Below, one piece after another: positions 14,986-22,833 of a stretch of 29,253 nt of DNA. Position 1 is the first letter of the stretch. Every line of letters starts with the position of its first letter. The position numbers and the translations under genes are program-made. This DNA is from a virus, in IMG/VR virus record IMGVR_UViG_3300020221_000087, positions 1 to 29,253 of that record, one strand, 5' to 3'. The notes beneath the pieces are model-generated. The model saw nothing but the letters and a program-made list of their open reading frames with translations, made no database searches and was not told the DNA's origin.

Positions 14986-15519
14986 TTACTTATTAGAATT
15001 GACTTTAAAATTGTTATGACACCCAATTACATACTTTTGAGCCTCTTTATTATGAATCCATCCCTTTACTTTAATAGGATTGGGTTTTTTATTAACCTTC
15101 TTATACAACCTAAAAAAGTCTTCACACACTGTTAAAAACATAGAATCTAGATCATCTATATCTTCGTAATTATTTGGATTATATGTTGGAACTCCTAATA
15201 TTTTATAGTCTTTCTTATCGTAATCATATGTTACTAATCCACCCACAATCTTAACCGTTATAAGAGATAAAGGTATAAGAGGTACGGTGTTATATATTAA
15301 AATATCGGTTGGATCTCCATCCTCGGATAAAGTTTGGGGTAAAAATCCATAACTGGCTGGATATTGAAGTGAACTAATTAAACATCTATCCAATCGTAAC
15401 ATGTTTAATTTAACATCATATTCATATTTTGCATTTGTATCTTTTGGTATTTCTACAATAGCATGAGCCTCAGTTGGAAACAGTATGGGTTGCGAAACAT
15501 TAATTAAATTTTGTAGCAT
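14986..15519 (-). CDS. ppa: Inorganic pyrophosphatase, family I (177 aa)
   Basis: It hydrolyses pyrophosphate to two phosphates, pulling nucleotide polymerisation forward. All expected active-site positions of the E. coli enzyme have a counterpart: Glu23 in V-E-I-P, Lys31 and Glu33 in A-K-Y-E, Arg45 in L-D-R, Tyr57 in Y-P-A-S-Y-G-F, Asp67/69/72 in E-D-G-D-P-T-D, Asp99, Asp104, Lys106, and Tyr139-Lys140. The length is typical of the bacterial enzyme, so it is likely active and Mg-dependent. It may support phage DNA synthesis and is probably of cellular origin. A near-consensus sigma70-type promoter lies 20 nt upstream. No Shine-Dalgarno is seen before ATG 15519. A terminator shared with the convergent Mom-like gene follows. 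Confidence 0.93.
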   Translation of the reverse strand: MLQNLINVSQPILFPTEAHAIVEIPKDTNAKYEYDVKLNMLRLDRCLISSLQYPASYGFLPQTLSEDGDPTDILIYNTVPLIPLSLITVKIVGGLVTYDYDKKDYKILGVPTYNPNNYEDIDDLDSMFLTVCEDFFRLYKKVNKKPNPIKVKGWIHNKEAQKYVIGCHNNFKVNSNK

Positions 15520-15538
15520 AAAACGGAGAACTAATATA

Positions 15539-15567
15539 AGTATATATAAATTTTATGATAATGTCAA
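15539..15567 (-). promoter_or_regulatory. Near-consensus sigma70-type promoter for the pyrophosphatase (41-bp block, copy 1)
   Basis: Minus-strand TTGACA (15567-15562), 17-bp spacer, TATACT (15544-15539). It is embedded in a 41-bp block (15532-15572) that recurs at 16428-16468 with only three differences, all transitions. The predicted transcript starts near 15532, about 13 nt before ATG 15519. Confidence 0.8.
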
Positions 15568-15598
15568 ATATATAAAAAACAAAAAAAACAAAAAAAAA

Positions 15599-16426
15599 TT
15601 AATATTTTCTTTTATGTAATTTAATCGTGGTTAGTGATACACCATACTTTTCACTCAATTCGTTATTACTAAAATTACCACTCTTCAAATCATCAACAAA
15701 TTCATTTTTTCTAAGCGCAAAGTTTCTCTTTTGTTCACTAATCTTACGTTTCATTTCATCACTCATAGCACCACGCTTTTTGCCTTTTAAGCCGTTATCA
15801 TAACTGTAATTAATATTGCGATTAGCCAACTTTTCATTTCTCTCCTTATATTTAAGTGTACCAACGTCAGTACCATATTTAGCAACAAACCACTCTAATG
15901 TATAACGTCCTACAGCACGTTCTCGCTGTCTCTCCTTATATTTAAGTGTACCAACGTCAGTACCATATTTAGCAACAAACCACTCTAATGTATAACGTCC
16001 TACAGCACGTTCTCGCTGTCTCTCCTTAGCCTCATCACTATGTTTTTTACCATGCATATGACCCACATTATTTGCAGCAGTCATATTTTCTAAGATTTTT
16101 TCTTTATTAGGATTATATGTAAAATTATCTCCACCGTTAGCTATTGGACTGATATTATAACCAATATCACGCATATAAGGTTTAAATATATCTAAATAAA
16201 ATTGTTCTCGTTTAAATAATTCACTTTCATTCACATTCTCCAAAATAACAAATTCAAAACCAGACTCTCCATAAAAATCCCACGCATGTTGCAGCTTAGG
16301 ATTGATATGTTTATTTTGCTTTAAATCGTTTTTGTGTTCCCACCAACGACGGTCAATATCTTTAGCAGAGCCAATGTAAAACTTACCATTTTTAATATTT
16401 GTTATTTTGTATACACCACTTTTCAT
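15599..16426 (-). CDS. GIY-YIG homing endonuclease (275 aa)
   Basis: The N-terminal GIY-YIG nuclease domain is clear: G-V-Y-K-I-T-N (residues 4-10), F-Y-I-G-S-A (16-21), an Arg-rich R-R-W-W-E-H-K block, and F-E-F-V-I-L-E. It is followed by NUMOD3-like DNA-binding motifs (M-H-G-K-K-H-S-D-E-A-K and G-A-M-S-D-E-M-K-R-K-I) and a C-terminal helix-turn-helix-like segment (LSEKYGVSLTTIKLHKRKY). Between them a 30-residue unit (core LEWFVAKYGTDVGTLKY, a motif common in homing endonucleases) is present twice, identical in DNA. It cuts DNA at a target to copy its own gene into alleles lacking it. It lies next to the major capsid gene, a frequent site for such genes in T4-like phages. The predicted mRNA is almost leaderless. 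Confidence 0.92.
   Translation of the reverse strand: MKSGVYKITNIKNGKFYIGSAKDIDRRWWEHKNDLKQNKHINPKLQHAWDFYGESGFEFVILENVNESELFKREQFYLDIFKPYMRDIGYNISPIANGGDNFTYNPNKEKILENMTAANNVGHMHGKKHSDEAKERQRERAVGRYTLEWFVAKYGTDVGTLKYKERQRERAVGRYTLEWFVAKYGTDVGTLKYKERNEKLANRNINYSYDNGLKGKKRGAMSDEMKRKISEQKRNFALRKNEFVDDLKSGNFSNNELSEKYGVSLTTIKLHKRKY
15841..16020 (-). repeat. Perfect 90-bp tandem duplication inside the endonuclease gene
   Basis: Units 15841-15930 and 15931-16020 are identical at all 90 positions, and the match extends a few bases on either side (about 15839-16028). It keeps the reading frame and duplicates residues ~136-165. The lack of any difference indicates a very recent event or an assembly artefact. 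Confidence 0.97.
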
Positions 16427-16434
16427 ATAATATA

Positions 16435-16463
16435 AGTATATACAAATTCTATGGTAATGTCAA
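16435..16463 (-). promoter_or_regulatory. Near-consensus sigma70-type promoter for the endonuclease (41-bp block, copy 2)
   Basis: Minus-strand TTGACA (16463-16458), 17-bp spacer, TATACT (16440-16435), inside the second copy of the 41-bp block (16428-16468). The start of transcription is predicted near 16428, only about two bases before ATG 16426, and no Shine-Dalgarno is possible. Confidence 0.8.
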
Positions 16464-16483
16464 ATATTTTATTTATGTGCAAC

Positions 16484-16512
16484 AAAAAACCCCAACTTTC
16501 GTTGGGGTTTTG
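16484..16512 (-). terminator. Strong terminator after the major capsid gene
   Basis: AACCCCAAC pairs perfectly with GTTGGGGTT around a 4-nt loop (16488-16509); on the minus strand the stem is followed by a T-run (TTTTTTGTTG overlapping the stem end). It lies 24 nt past the capsid gene stop and insulates capsid transcription from the endonuclease gene. Confidence 0.9.
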
Positions 16513-16535
16513 AGTTATTTTAATTGAACCAAGAA

Positions 16536-18302
16536 TTATACGGTGTCAAGATCACTGATAAGAACTTTTCCATAGAATTCGGGGCGCACTACCTTCTTAG
16601 CGTAGCGGGTCATTACGCCTCTACGTGGTGTGAAGTTAGTTGGGTCATAAACCAATGGAGTTTGGATTAGTGGAATATATGGAGCATATACTGCACCGGT
16701 TTCTAGGAAGTTGCTTCCACGGAAACCAACCAAGATTACGTTATCAGTCATGTATGGGTTCTTGTAAACTTGGAAGCGACTTGCGAAGCTACCAACACGA
16801 CTTACACCCATTGCGAACTTAGCTTGATCACCATCTGTGTTAACAACATAACCTGGGATTGATTCCAAGATAGTTGCTACGTCTGGTGAACATACTAGGA
16901 AGTTTGCACCACCACGTAGAGTCAATTGGTGAATCTTGTTTGAGACCTTTTGGATCTTGTTACCAAGAGTTTGGAACCAAGTGCTCTTAACGTAAGCAGT
17001 ACGATTTGGTGAGCTGTTAACTACACGGGTGAAGTTAGCAACCGGAGTACCTGTTGTACCACCACCTGCAAAGCTTAGAGTCTTAGTGAACTCAGTACCA
17101 ATTTGGGCTGACCAAGCTTCGGTAGTAGTACCAGTTACGGACTCGTTCAACATGTCTAGGATTTCGAGGTCGATTTCCATAGATACATATTCACTCAATA
17201 GAGCAGTAAGTTCTGCTTCTGCATCGATGGAATGATATGCGTTCAAGTCTTGAGCCAATTCTGGAGTCCAGACTGCTTTCAACTTACGGGTCTTAGCAAC
17301 TATTGGTTCGCTGTTTAGTACCAAGTTTACTTCAGGAATACTGATATCGTCACCGATAGGTTGTGTAGCGGTACCAGCAGCATTACCAGAACCTTCACCT
17401 GCGGTCTTACCAGCTTCAAAGTCACCACGGCGATTATCTGTAGGTTGAATTGTGTAGTTCAACTTTGGAGTTTGTGCTGGGGTAGCAGCGGTACTTGATT
17501 GACTTACGAACAAGTTAATTACGTAGTTTGGTGCAGCAATAGTACCTGTATTTACTACGTTGGCGTAGGTGTTTAATACAGTTAGGCCTACGTTACCCGT
17601 AGTTTGCAGACCAAATGAACGTACTGCGTTCAAGTCAGCATTCCATACATAACCAGTAGCGGCTAAAGATCCGTTTGTGGCTTGAGTATTGTCGTTAATA
17701 TCTAGAGCAATCTTGAAGACACCCTTAACATTAGTGCCTGACAATGAGGAGCTAAATGCTGAATCAAATTGTAGATCTTTCCAGCTTGCGGAAGTTACAG
17801 TTGCGTTTGCGGATGTGAATGCTGAACTCGTTACTACACGTTCAGAGTAAGCAAAACGACCTTGACCGTATAGACCATTTACTGCTGCATCGGTTGAACC
17901 GAACTTAGCAGAATTGGTACCACCGAACAAGCTAGTGCCTGGGGTTTGACCCAACTTACCAGTACCATACTTAAAGTCTAAGTAAAATACTAGACCGGAT
18001 GGTAAATTCATTGGTTGAACGCTTACGAATTCCTTAGCAGCAATTTCAGCGAATACACGGCGAACTAATGGTAGAGCAACGCCAGCCCATTGTTCTGAAC
18101 TGGTTGATGTACCAGTTGTAGAAGCTTCATCTAGCAATTGCTTTGCTTGGTTTTCTAATAGGATTGACATGTGTGCCTTTTCAACACCAGTTACGCCTTC
18201 AAGAAGGCCTGTCTTTTCCCACTTAGTTTGTAATCCACGGGTTTCGGCCATCAATTTGGCTTGTGGATTCATATTATTTGTTAATAGACTTTTTACATCC
18301 AT
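16536..18302 (-). CDS. Major capsid protein, T4 gp23-like (588 aa)
   Basis: It forms the hexamers of the phage head. The N-terminal region holds a gp23-type block around W-A-G-V-A-L-P-L-V-R-R-V-F-A-E-I-A-A-K-E and P-M-N-L-P-S-G-L-V-F-Y-L-D-F-K-Y-G (residues ~72-113), and the C-terminal part T-R-Y-A-K-K-V-V-R-P-E-F-Y-G also fits. The length is close to gp23 (about 520) with some extra sequence in the Ser/Thr/Ala-rich middle. L-L-E at residues 33-35 and I-L-L-E at 47-50 are candidate prohead-protease sites (L/I-x-E). By eye the gene is more GC-rich and evenly codon-biased than its neighbours, as expected for the most expressed protein. AAAGGA before ATG 18302 is a good Shine-Dalgarno. A strong terminator follows. 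Probably co-transcribed with the scaffold gene upstream. Confidence 0.95.
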   Translation of the reverse strand: MDVKSLLTNNMNPQAKLMAETRGLQTKWEKTGLLEGVTGVEKAHMSILLENQAKQLLDEASTTGTSTSSEQWAGVALPLVRRVFAEIAAKEFVSVQPMNLPSGLVFYLDFKYGTGKLGQTPGTSLFGGTNSAKFGSTDAAVNGLYGQGRFAYSERVVTSSAFTSANATVTSASWKDLQFDSAFSSSLSGTNVKGVFKIALDINDNTQATNGSLAATGYVWNADLNAVRSFGLQTTGNVGLTVLNTYANVVNTGTIAAPNYVINLFVSQSSTAATPAQTPKLNYTIQPTDNRRGDFEAGKTAGEGSGNAAGTATQPIGDDISIPEVNLVLNSEPIVAKTRKLKAVWTPELAQDLNAYHSIDAEAELTALLSEYVSMEIDLEILDMLNESVTGTTTEAWSAQIGTEFTKTLSFAGGGTTGTPVANFTRVVNSSPNRTAYVKSTWFQTLGNKIQKVSNKIHQLTLRGGANFLVCSPDVATILESIPGYVVNTDGDQAKFAMGVSRVGSFASRFQVYKNPYMTDNVILVGFRGSNFLETGAVYAPYIPLIQTPLVYDPTNFTPRRGVMTRYAKKVVRPEFYGKVLISDLDTV

Positions 18303-18353
18303 AATATTTTTTCCTTTTTTTATCTTTTTGGTTTGTTAATACTCGCAAACTAA

Positions 18354-19475
18354 TTACTTCTTAATTCCTGCGAGCTTTTGGAATCTTGAAGCCATCACAT
18401 CAGCTTGAGGTTCTACAATGGTAGATTCAGGCTTTGTGCTGGATACTGGTTTGCTTGCCAAACCTTCGGTGATAGTACTTACAGTTGCATTTGTCTTCTT
18501 TTTAACAACTGATCCACCTCCATTAATTGATTCGGCCAAAACTGTATATGCCAACTTGACTTCACGAATATTTTTAGTCAAGTCGAAAGTGTTAATAATC
18601 TTCAACTTTTGTTCTTCGGTCAAAGTCTTGCCCTTGAACAACTTGTTGGTGTATAGCAACTTAGCATTTAACAAATTGGTTTCTGATAGAACACCTTTCA
18701 AATACTTGACAGTTTCTACGTGTTCACTCAATTGGTTCTTCAATGCTTCGTTTTCTTCATTAATAGCTACTAGAGCTTCTGCCATTTCTTCACAGGTTAC
18801 ATCCCCTTCAGATGGTGATGGAACTTGACCTGGGGCAGGAGCTGCGGATGCGGCTGGAACTGCTTCTGGAGCAGCTGCAGCTGGAGCAACAGGAGCGGCT
18901 GGAGCTGCTGGAGCTGCTACGGCAGCAGCGGCTGGATCGACGTTTTCTTCTTCAGTTTCTAGTTCTGCTAGAAGTTCATCTAAATTTACTGTTTCATCCA
19001 TATCATCCATTTCCTCCAGGCCATCCGCATCTTTATTGATGCTTTCGTCTTTCTCTGGTTTGTCTGTGGCATCATGTCCGTGTCCGACCTCACCTTCTAG
19101 CTCTGCTAGAATTTCTTCAAGTTCTTCGCTGGTTACTTCGGCACCCTCTTCTTCTTCAAGCTTAGCAACTTCAGTTTCGTTACCACTTGTTTCGGTTGAT
19201 GTCTTGTTAGCCGAAGCAGATGGAGATTTTGGATGTTGCGTATCAGCAGTATTACCCTTTTCACCGCCGATACCGGATGAAGCTAACTTTTCTTCAACTT
19301 TACCTTCTTTAGTTTCGGTGTTTTCTTCTTCAACCATTTCTTTCTTGAGTTGGTCTGCGAACATTTCTTTCATGCTCTTAGCAAAATTTTCCTCAAGAAA
19401 AGTTTTTGCATTAGCAATTGCAGTTTCACGAACTGCCTTTGCGTCTGCGATGCTTTCCTTTAATAGATCGCTCAT
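18354..19475 (-). CDS. Prohead core scaffolding protein, T4 gp22-like (373 aa)
   Basis: The protein is acidic and low in complexity: a helical start (LLKESIADAKAVRETAIANA core), a Glu-rich middle, an Ala/Pro-rich linker at residues 181-222, then a helical C-terminal third ending A-S-R-F-Q-K-L-A-G-I-K-K. This composition, the position directly upstream of the major capsid gene, and a C-terminal motif like those of scaffolds in environmental T4-like phages identify it as the internal scaffold that the prohead protease later digests. L-K-E near the N-terminus and several I/L-x-E tripeptides fit cleavage sites. AAAGG lies upstream of ATG 19475. Long antisense frames here are by-products of acidic codons. 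Confidence 0.85.
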   Translation of the reverse strand: MSDLLKESIADAKAVRETAIANAKTFLEENFAKSMKEMFADQLKKEMVEEENTETKEGKVEEKLASSGIGGEKGNTADTQHPKSPSASANKTSTETSGNETEVAKLEEEEGAEVTSEELEEILAELEGEVGHGHDATDKPEKDESINKDADGLEEMDDMDETVNLDELLAELETEEENVDPAAAAVAAPAAPAAPVAPAAAAPEAVPAASAAPAPGQVPSPSEGDVTCEEMAEALVAINEENEALKNQLSEHVETVKYLKGVLSETNLLNAKLLYTNKLFKGKTLTEEQKLKIINTFDLTKNIREVKLAYTVLAESINGGGSVVKKKTNATVSTITEGLASKPVSSTKPESTIVEPQADVMASRFQKLAGIKK

Positions 19476-19556
19476 ATTAATTTTACCTTTCTTATATTGT
19501 TTGTGAAGTTATTATAGAACTCCAAAGAAGATTGATTTTTTGTAGACATCAAATGA

Positions 19557-19583
19557 TTGACGTATTTAATAAATAAATATAAT
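19557..19583 (+). promoter_or_regulatory. Candidate promoter for the two plus-strand genes
   Basis: TTGACG (19557-19562), 15-bp spacer, TATAAT (19578-19583), in the divergent 149-bp gap between the scaffold gene and the plus-strand pair. The spacer is shorter than ideal. I see nothing else in this gap beyond AT-rich sequence. Confidence 0.4.
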
Positions 19584-19624
19584 TAAAATGCATAATATAT
19601 TAAAAAAAATCATATTTATTGTAT

Positions 19625-20236
19625 ATGCCTGCTAAAAGTGAAAAACAAGCAAGACTATTCAGATTAGTACGTGGATTACAAAAAGGTGATATATCACCAA
19701 ATAAAGTATCTCCACAAATTCTTAAAATGGCAAAAACAATCAAACCAACTAGTGTGAATCATTTTATCAAAATTAAAGAAATACTTCACAAATTAAAAGA
19801 AGGATACAAAGAAAGTGGATCTGAATATACTCTTAGTAAGGCAAAAGAAATCATTGATAAACCGTTTGACCAAGTATTAAGAGAAAATGTTGGTCTACCA
19901 TTTAATCAAAAAGAATTATTAGTATTTCAATCCAAACAAAATGGATTTGCTGGGTTTGGAAAAACAAATTTTATACACAAAAGAAGCACCGGTGAAATCA
20001 TCGCGGATATACATAGTAATGATTCTTCAAAAAAATTTGTCTTCAAAAAGTTAGCCAATAATCAAAATAAAGGTCTTTATAACTATGCTTGTTTTATCAG
20101 AATTATGTCAGATGATACAGATAAACCTGAAGATAAAGTGTTTTATACACTAAGTAATATTTTTGAAGATGATGAATCTGGGAAAACCAAAGTCTTATCA
20201 GACTTTATTGATAGAATTAACTCATATGGCCTATAA
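19625..20236 (+). CDS. DUF3008-like N-terminus fused to unknown domain (203 aa)
   Basis: ATG 19625 is preferred over TTG 19619 because it gives MPAKSEKQARLFRLVRGLQK, the start typical of small DUF3008-type phage proteins (M-P-A-K-S-x-x-Q-x-x-L-F). After residue ~75 the rest is an alpha/beta-looking domain with no family I recognise (F-V-F-K-K-L, C-F-I-R-I-M-S-D-D and an acidic stretch). It is on the plus strand, opposite to the surrounding head genes, and overlaps the next plus-strand gene by 11 nt, so the two are probably co-translated. The function is unknown. Confidence 0.6.
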   Translation: MPAKSEKQARLFRLVRGLQKGDISPNKVSPQILKMAKTIKPTSVNHFIKIKEILHKLKEGYKESGSEYTLSKAKEIIDKPFDQVLRENVGLPFNQKELLVFQSKQNGFAGFGKTNFIHKRSTGEIIADIHSNDSSKKFVFKKLANNQNKGLYNYACFIRIMSDDTDKPEDKVFYTLSNIFEDDESGKTKVLSDFIDRINSYGL

Positions 20237-20657
20237 TTATAATCCAAAATTTAAAAATTACATTGAATCACAAGATAGTAATTTGAAATTTATTATTAAT
20301 AAAGATAGAGATAATCATGATTTTAACTATAGACCTACAACTATGAAAATGAAAAACTTTCTTAATGTAGAAACTGAAGATAATCCTAAATATAAAATAA
20401 TGGATATCGATAATCCAAACGGATGGTCATTTAATGAACTTGATACATTAGGTCACATGGGGTTCAAAATGGATAATGACTATGATATGACCTGCGAAGT
20501 AGAGATTCCATCACTTGAAATGGAAAATGAAAAACAATTTGTTAAGATTTATAAAGAAGAAGACGGATATGTTTTAGAAACAACTCGTCGTTACGTATTT
20601 GAAAGTTTTAATAAACTATTGGAATTTATTGATAATATTCCAACAAAGATATTTTAA
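20226..20657 (+). CDS. Unknown protein, second of the plus-strand pair (143 aa)
   Basis: ATG 20226 (MAYNYNPKFKNYIESQ) overlaps the previous gene's end by 11 nt; the in-frame ATG at 20163 lies deep inside that gene and is less likely. The protein is rich in Asp, Asn, Lys and Tyr, without membrane segments, Cys pairs or enzyme motifs I recognise. It ends 4 nt into the convergent minus-strand gene. No terminator hairpin separates the two. The function is unknown. Confidence 0.6.
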   Translation: MAYNYNPKFKNYIESQDSNLKFIINKDRDNHDFNYRPTTMKMKNFLNVETEDNPKYKIMDIDNPNGWSFNELDTLGHMGFKMDNDYDMTCEVEIPSLEMENEKQFVKIYKEEDGYVLETTRRYVFESFNKLLEFIDNIPTKIF

Positions 20658-21118
20658 TTAGGTTGGTCGATATCTCTTGAAGAAACAATGCTAACTGAAT
20701 CAGGTCTACCTTGTACTTGATACGATTGAGGAGATTCCGTAATTGGATCCGCAATCTCAAAATAACGTTCTAGTTTCATACCGATTTCTTCATAAAGCAT
20801 TTCAAGTTTGTGTTCTATTTCTTTAATCTTTTGTGATTCTTCGTAAAGTTTACCGGCCATCCTCTTTACTTCTTTCATATCACGTTCAACCATCTTAGCT
20901 TCCATCCAATCACCACACTCCTTTAGTGTGTAACGCTCGGCTAAATTAATCACATCAATAATTTTATGTGCTGTTTCATAAATAGATTCAGCCTTTAAGC
21001 TCTTGCGATATTCATTATAAGCTTTGATGGTTTCATATAGCTTTACTTTTTCTTCTTTTGTAAGAGGAGTATAAGCAACTTCGGTTGAATTCTCTACTAG
21101 ATGTTTTAGCTTTATCAT
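20654..21118 (-). CDS. Small helical protein with leader peptide, head region (154 aa)
   Basis: The N-terminus MIKLKHLVE ends in L-x-E, like other leaders in this window. Residues 20-120 are almost entirely charged alpha-helix (long Glu/Lys heptads). The C-terminus is Ser/Pro/Gln-rich. It sits between the prohead protease and the scaffold, where T4 has small prohead core or internal proteins (such as gp67/gp68), so a prohead-core role is possible, but I do not recognise the family. Its stop overlaps the convergent plus-strand gene by a few bases. Confidence 0.55.
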   Translation of the reverse strand: MIKLKHLVENSTEVAYTPLTKEEKVKLYETIKAYNEYRKSLKAESIYETAHKIIDVINLAERYTLKECGDWMEAKMVERDMKEVKRMAGKLYEESQKIKEIEHKLEMLYEEIGMKLERYFEIADPITESPQSYQVQGRPDSVSIVSSRDIDQPN

Positions 21119-21140
21119 ATGAATATAAATATTAGTTAAA

Positions 21141-21743
21141 TTACAATTCGGAAAGAATATTATGAATTAATCTTTCTGCATTTGTATAAGGATTTACGAT
21201 AATTTTATTATCTACACTTTCGTTGATTTTACCTTGTGGATACATGAATGCACCTTGTGTGCTTGGATTGCTTACAAAGTCAAAAGCAATTAAATCAAAA
21301 TCATCTTGTACAATATCAGCACCTTCACGCATATCTTTCTTTACACTACCTAGACCACGACTACTAATACCCAATAGAATACCAGATTGTAATAGATCTT
21401 TTAAAATATTACCACTGGGTGTAGGAAGAATTTCTACAGTACCAACCAAATCTTTACCATCCCATCCCATGTCAACAATGTTATGGCTAACATTCTTTAA
21501 ATTAACAACGGACGATTCTGGATGGTCAAGTTCGCCCATAGCACGACGTTGCTTTACAAAGTTTTCCATATACTTGTCAGCTTCACGTTTTAATACGTCT
21601 TCTGGATATAAACGACCATTTTGGTTCTTTGCGTCAGCACGTTGTAATACTCCACTAACTAATAATTTGCCGTCTTTTAAAGACTCATTTAATGAAGTTT
21701 TTTTAAATTTGAATGGTAATACATCAATTAATATTTGTTTCAT
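21141..21743 (-). CDS. Prohead maturation protease, T4 gp21-like (200 aa)
   Basis: It cleaves scaffold and capsid proteins inside the prohead, mostly after L/I-x-E. ATG 21743 is chosen because it begins one base after the upstream gene's stop and gives the usual length; an upstream start at 21797 would overlap that gene. The family signature is clear: G-E-L-D-H-P-E with catalytic His74, S-H-N-I-V-D-M-G-W-D-G-K, G-I-S-S-R-G-L-G-S-V with the nucleophile Ser at 127 or 128, and F-D-L-I-A-F-D-F-V-S-N-P-S. These match the serine-type U9/S77 herpes-like prohead protease fold. The position between portal and capsid genes is canonical. Confidence 0.93.
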   Translation of the reverse strand: MKQILIDVLPFKFKKTSLNESLKDGKLLVSGVLQRADAKNQNGRLYPEDVLKREADKYMENFVKQRRAMGELDHPESSVVNLKNVSHNIVDMGWDGKDLVGTVEILPTPSGNILKDLLQSGILLGISSRGLGSVKKDMREGADIVQDDFDLIAFDFVSNPSTQGAFMYPQGKINESVDNKIIVNPYTNAERLIHNILSEL

Positions 21744-21744
21744 A

Positions 21745-22833
21745 TTAAGCAGTAGGTTGAGTTCCTGGTGGCTTTTCACCAGCGGTTTGTTTAGCAACTG
21801 CAGGCTCGTCAGATGTTACAACATTTGATGGTTGTGTAACAACTTGTTTATTTGGATCAACCAAAGCCTTTGATTTAGCAATTTGATATTGATCTTTAGG
21901 TTTCACATCTGCCTTTCCTAAAATTCTGATTTTAAATCCTGGTTTAATAAAGAACTTAGCAACTTTTTGTTTACTTTCTTCACGACCCGTTATTACAATT
22001 ACATATCTATCATAATAATAATCAATATTTACTCCTGTAACGTTGATTGTATAATCTGCTTCTGGTTGTTTATATCCCTTACTAGCACGCACAACTATCT
22101 TTTTATCCAAAATAGCATCTTGAATTTTTCTTTGTAAATTAGTCTTTAATTGTTCAGTACTATCCTTTAATTTTGAATCAAAATCTGTAAAATCGGTTTG
22201 TACATTATACGATTGAACATTTATATCTACATTTGATGTTTTTGGTTTTGTTGCGACTGGATTAGGTTGAGCTGTTGACGCAGCGGTTGCTGGTTCCGCA
22301 ACTGGTTGACCTTCAACTTCATGTTGTAATTTATAAATTAAACCACCAACGCCTTCTTTACGTATTTTTTTGACAAGTTTAATAGCTTGTTCGGTCATTG
22401 GCAATTGACCTTGTTCATGACCTGCTAAACCAGGATCCAATTCAGGATCACCATGTTGTACTAAACCATTTTGATCTCTATAGGTAGATACTGGTTCAAT
22501 ATTTTGAGCAGGTGTTACATAAGCTGGTTCACTATACATTTGATTTTCCAACTTATAATTTTGACTTTTTTTAACTTTCTTAGTAGGTGTAAATCCGGCT
22601 TGATGTACAACGCTTGGTCTAGCACCTTTTCTATTAAAAGCAAATGGTGTAGTACCAATATCACCACCCATATGCGCTCCGCCTGTAGCAACGCCCATAG
22701 TGCCCGTTGTACTAGCCTCATTCTTCTTTAACTCGGCATCTACCTGATTTTCTATTTTTTCACGATAAATTTGAGCATATTTTTTTACAACTTCTCCAAA
22801 CGAATCGCTAGACTTTTTAAGATGATTTTTCAT
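21745..22833 (-). CDS. Head-module protein of unknown function (362 aa)
   Basis: The N-terminal ~40 residues form a charged helix, followed by a Gly/Thr/Ala-rich segment (G-T-M-G-V-A-T-G-G-A-H-M-G-G-D-I-G) and a basic, Pro-rich middle. The C-terminal half contains an alternating-strand region (I-V-V-R-A-S-K-G-Y ... Y-Y-D-R-Y-V-I-V-I-T-G-R) and an unstructured Pro/Thr tail. I do not recognise a named family. It lies between the 291-residue head protein, whose end it overlaps by 17 nt, and the prohead protease, suggesting a prohead core or minor capsid component. Confidence 0.55.
   Translation of the reverse strand: MKNHLKKSSDSFGEVVKKYAQIYREKIENQVDAELKKNEASTTGTMGVATGGAHMGGDIGTTPFAFNRKGARPSVVHQAGFTPTKKVKKSQNYKLENQMYSEPAYVTPAQNIEPVSTYRDQNGLVQHGDPELDPGLAGHEQGQLPMTEQAIKLVKKIRKEGVGGLIYKLQHEVEGQPVAEPATAASTAQPNPVATKPKTSNVDINVQSYNVQTDFTDFDSKLKDSTEQLKTNLQRKIQDAILDKKIVVRASKGYKQPEADYTINVTGVNIDYYYDRYVIVITGREESKQKVAKFFIKPGFKIRILGKADVKPKDQYQIAKSKALVDPNKQVVTQPSNVVTSDEPAVAKQTAGEKPPGTQPTA

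Noticed and set aside
15841-16020. CRISPR-like interpretation of the 90-bp direct repeats
   Set aside because: The units are adjacent without spacers, lie in frame within a coding gene and number only two.
18812-19506. Long plus-strand open frames opposite the scaffold gene
   Set aside because: They are antisense products of Glu/Ala/Pro-rich codons; their Leu/Ser-rich low-complexity translations do not look like proteins.
20163-20225. Longer start for the second plus-strand gene at 20163
   Set aside because: The extra 21 codons lie wholly inside the first gene's coding end; ATG 20226 gives the usual short overlap.
21744-21797. Longer start for the prohead protease at 21797
   Set aside because: It would overlap the previous gene by over 50 bases and adds 18 residues unlike the family; ATG 21743 follows that gene by one base.
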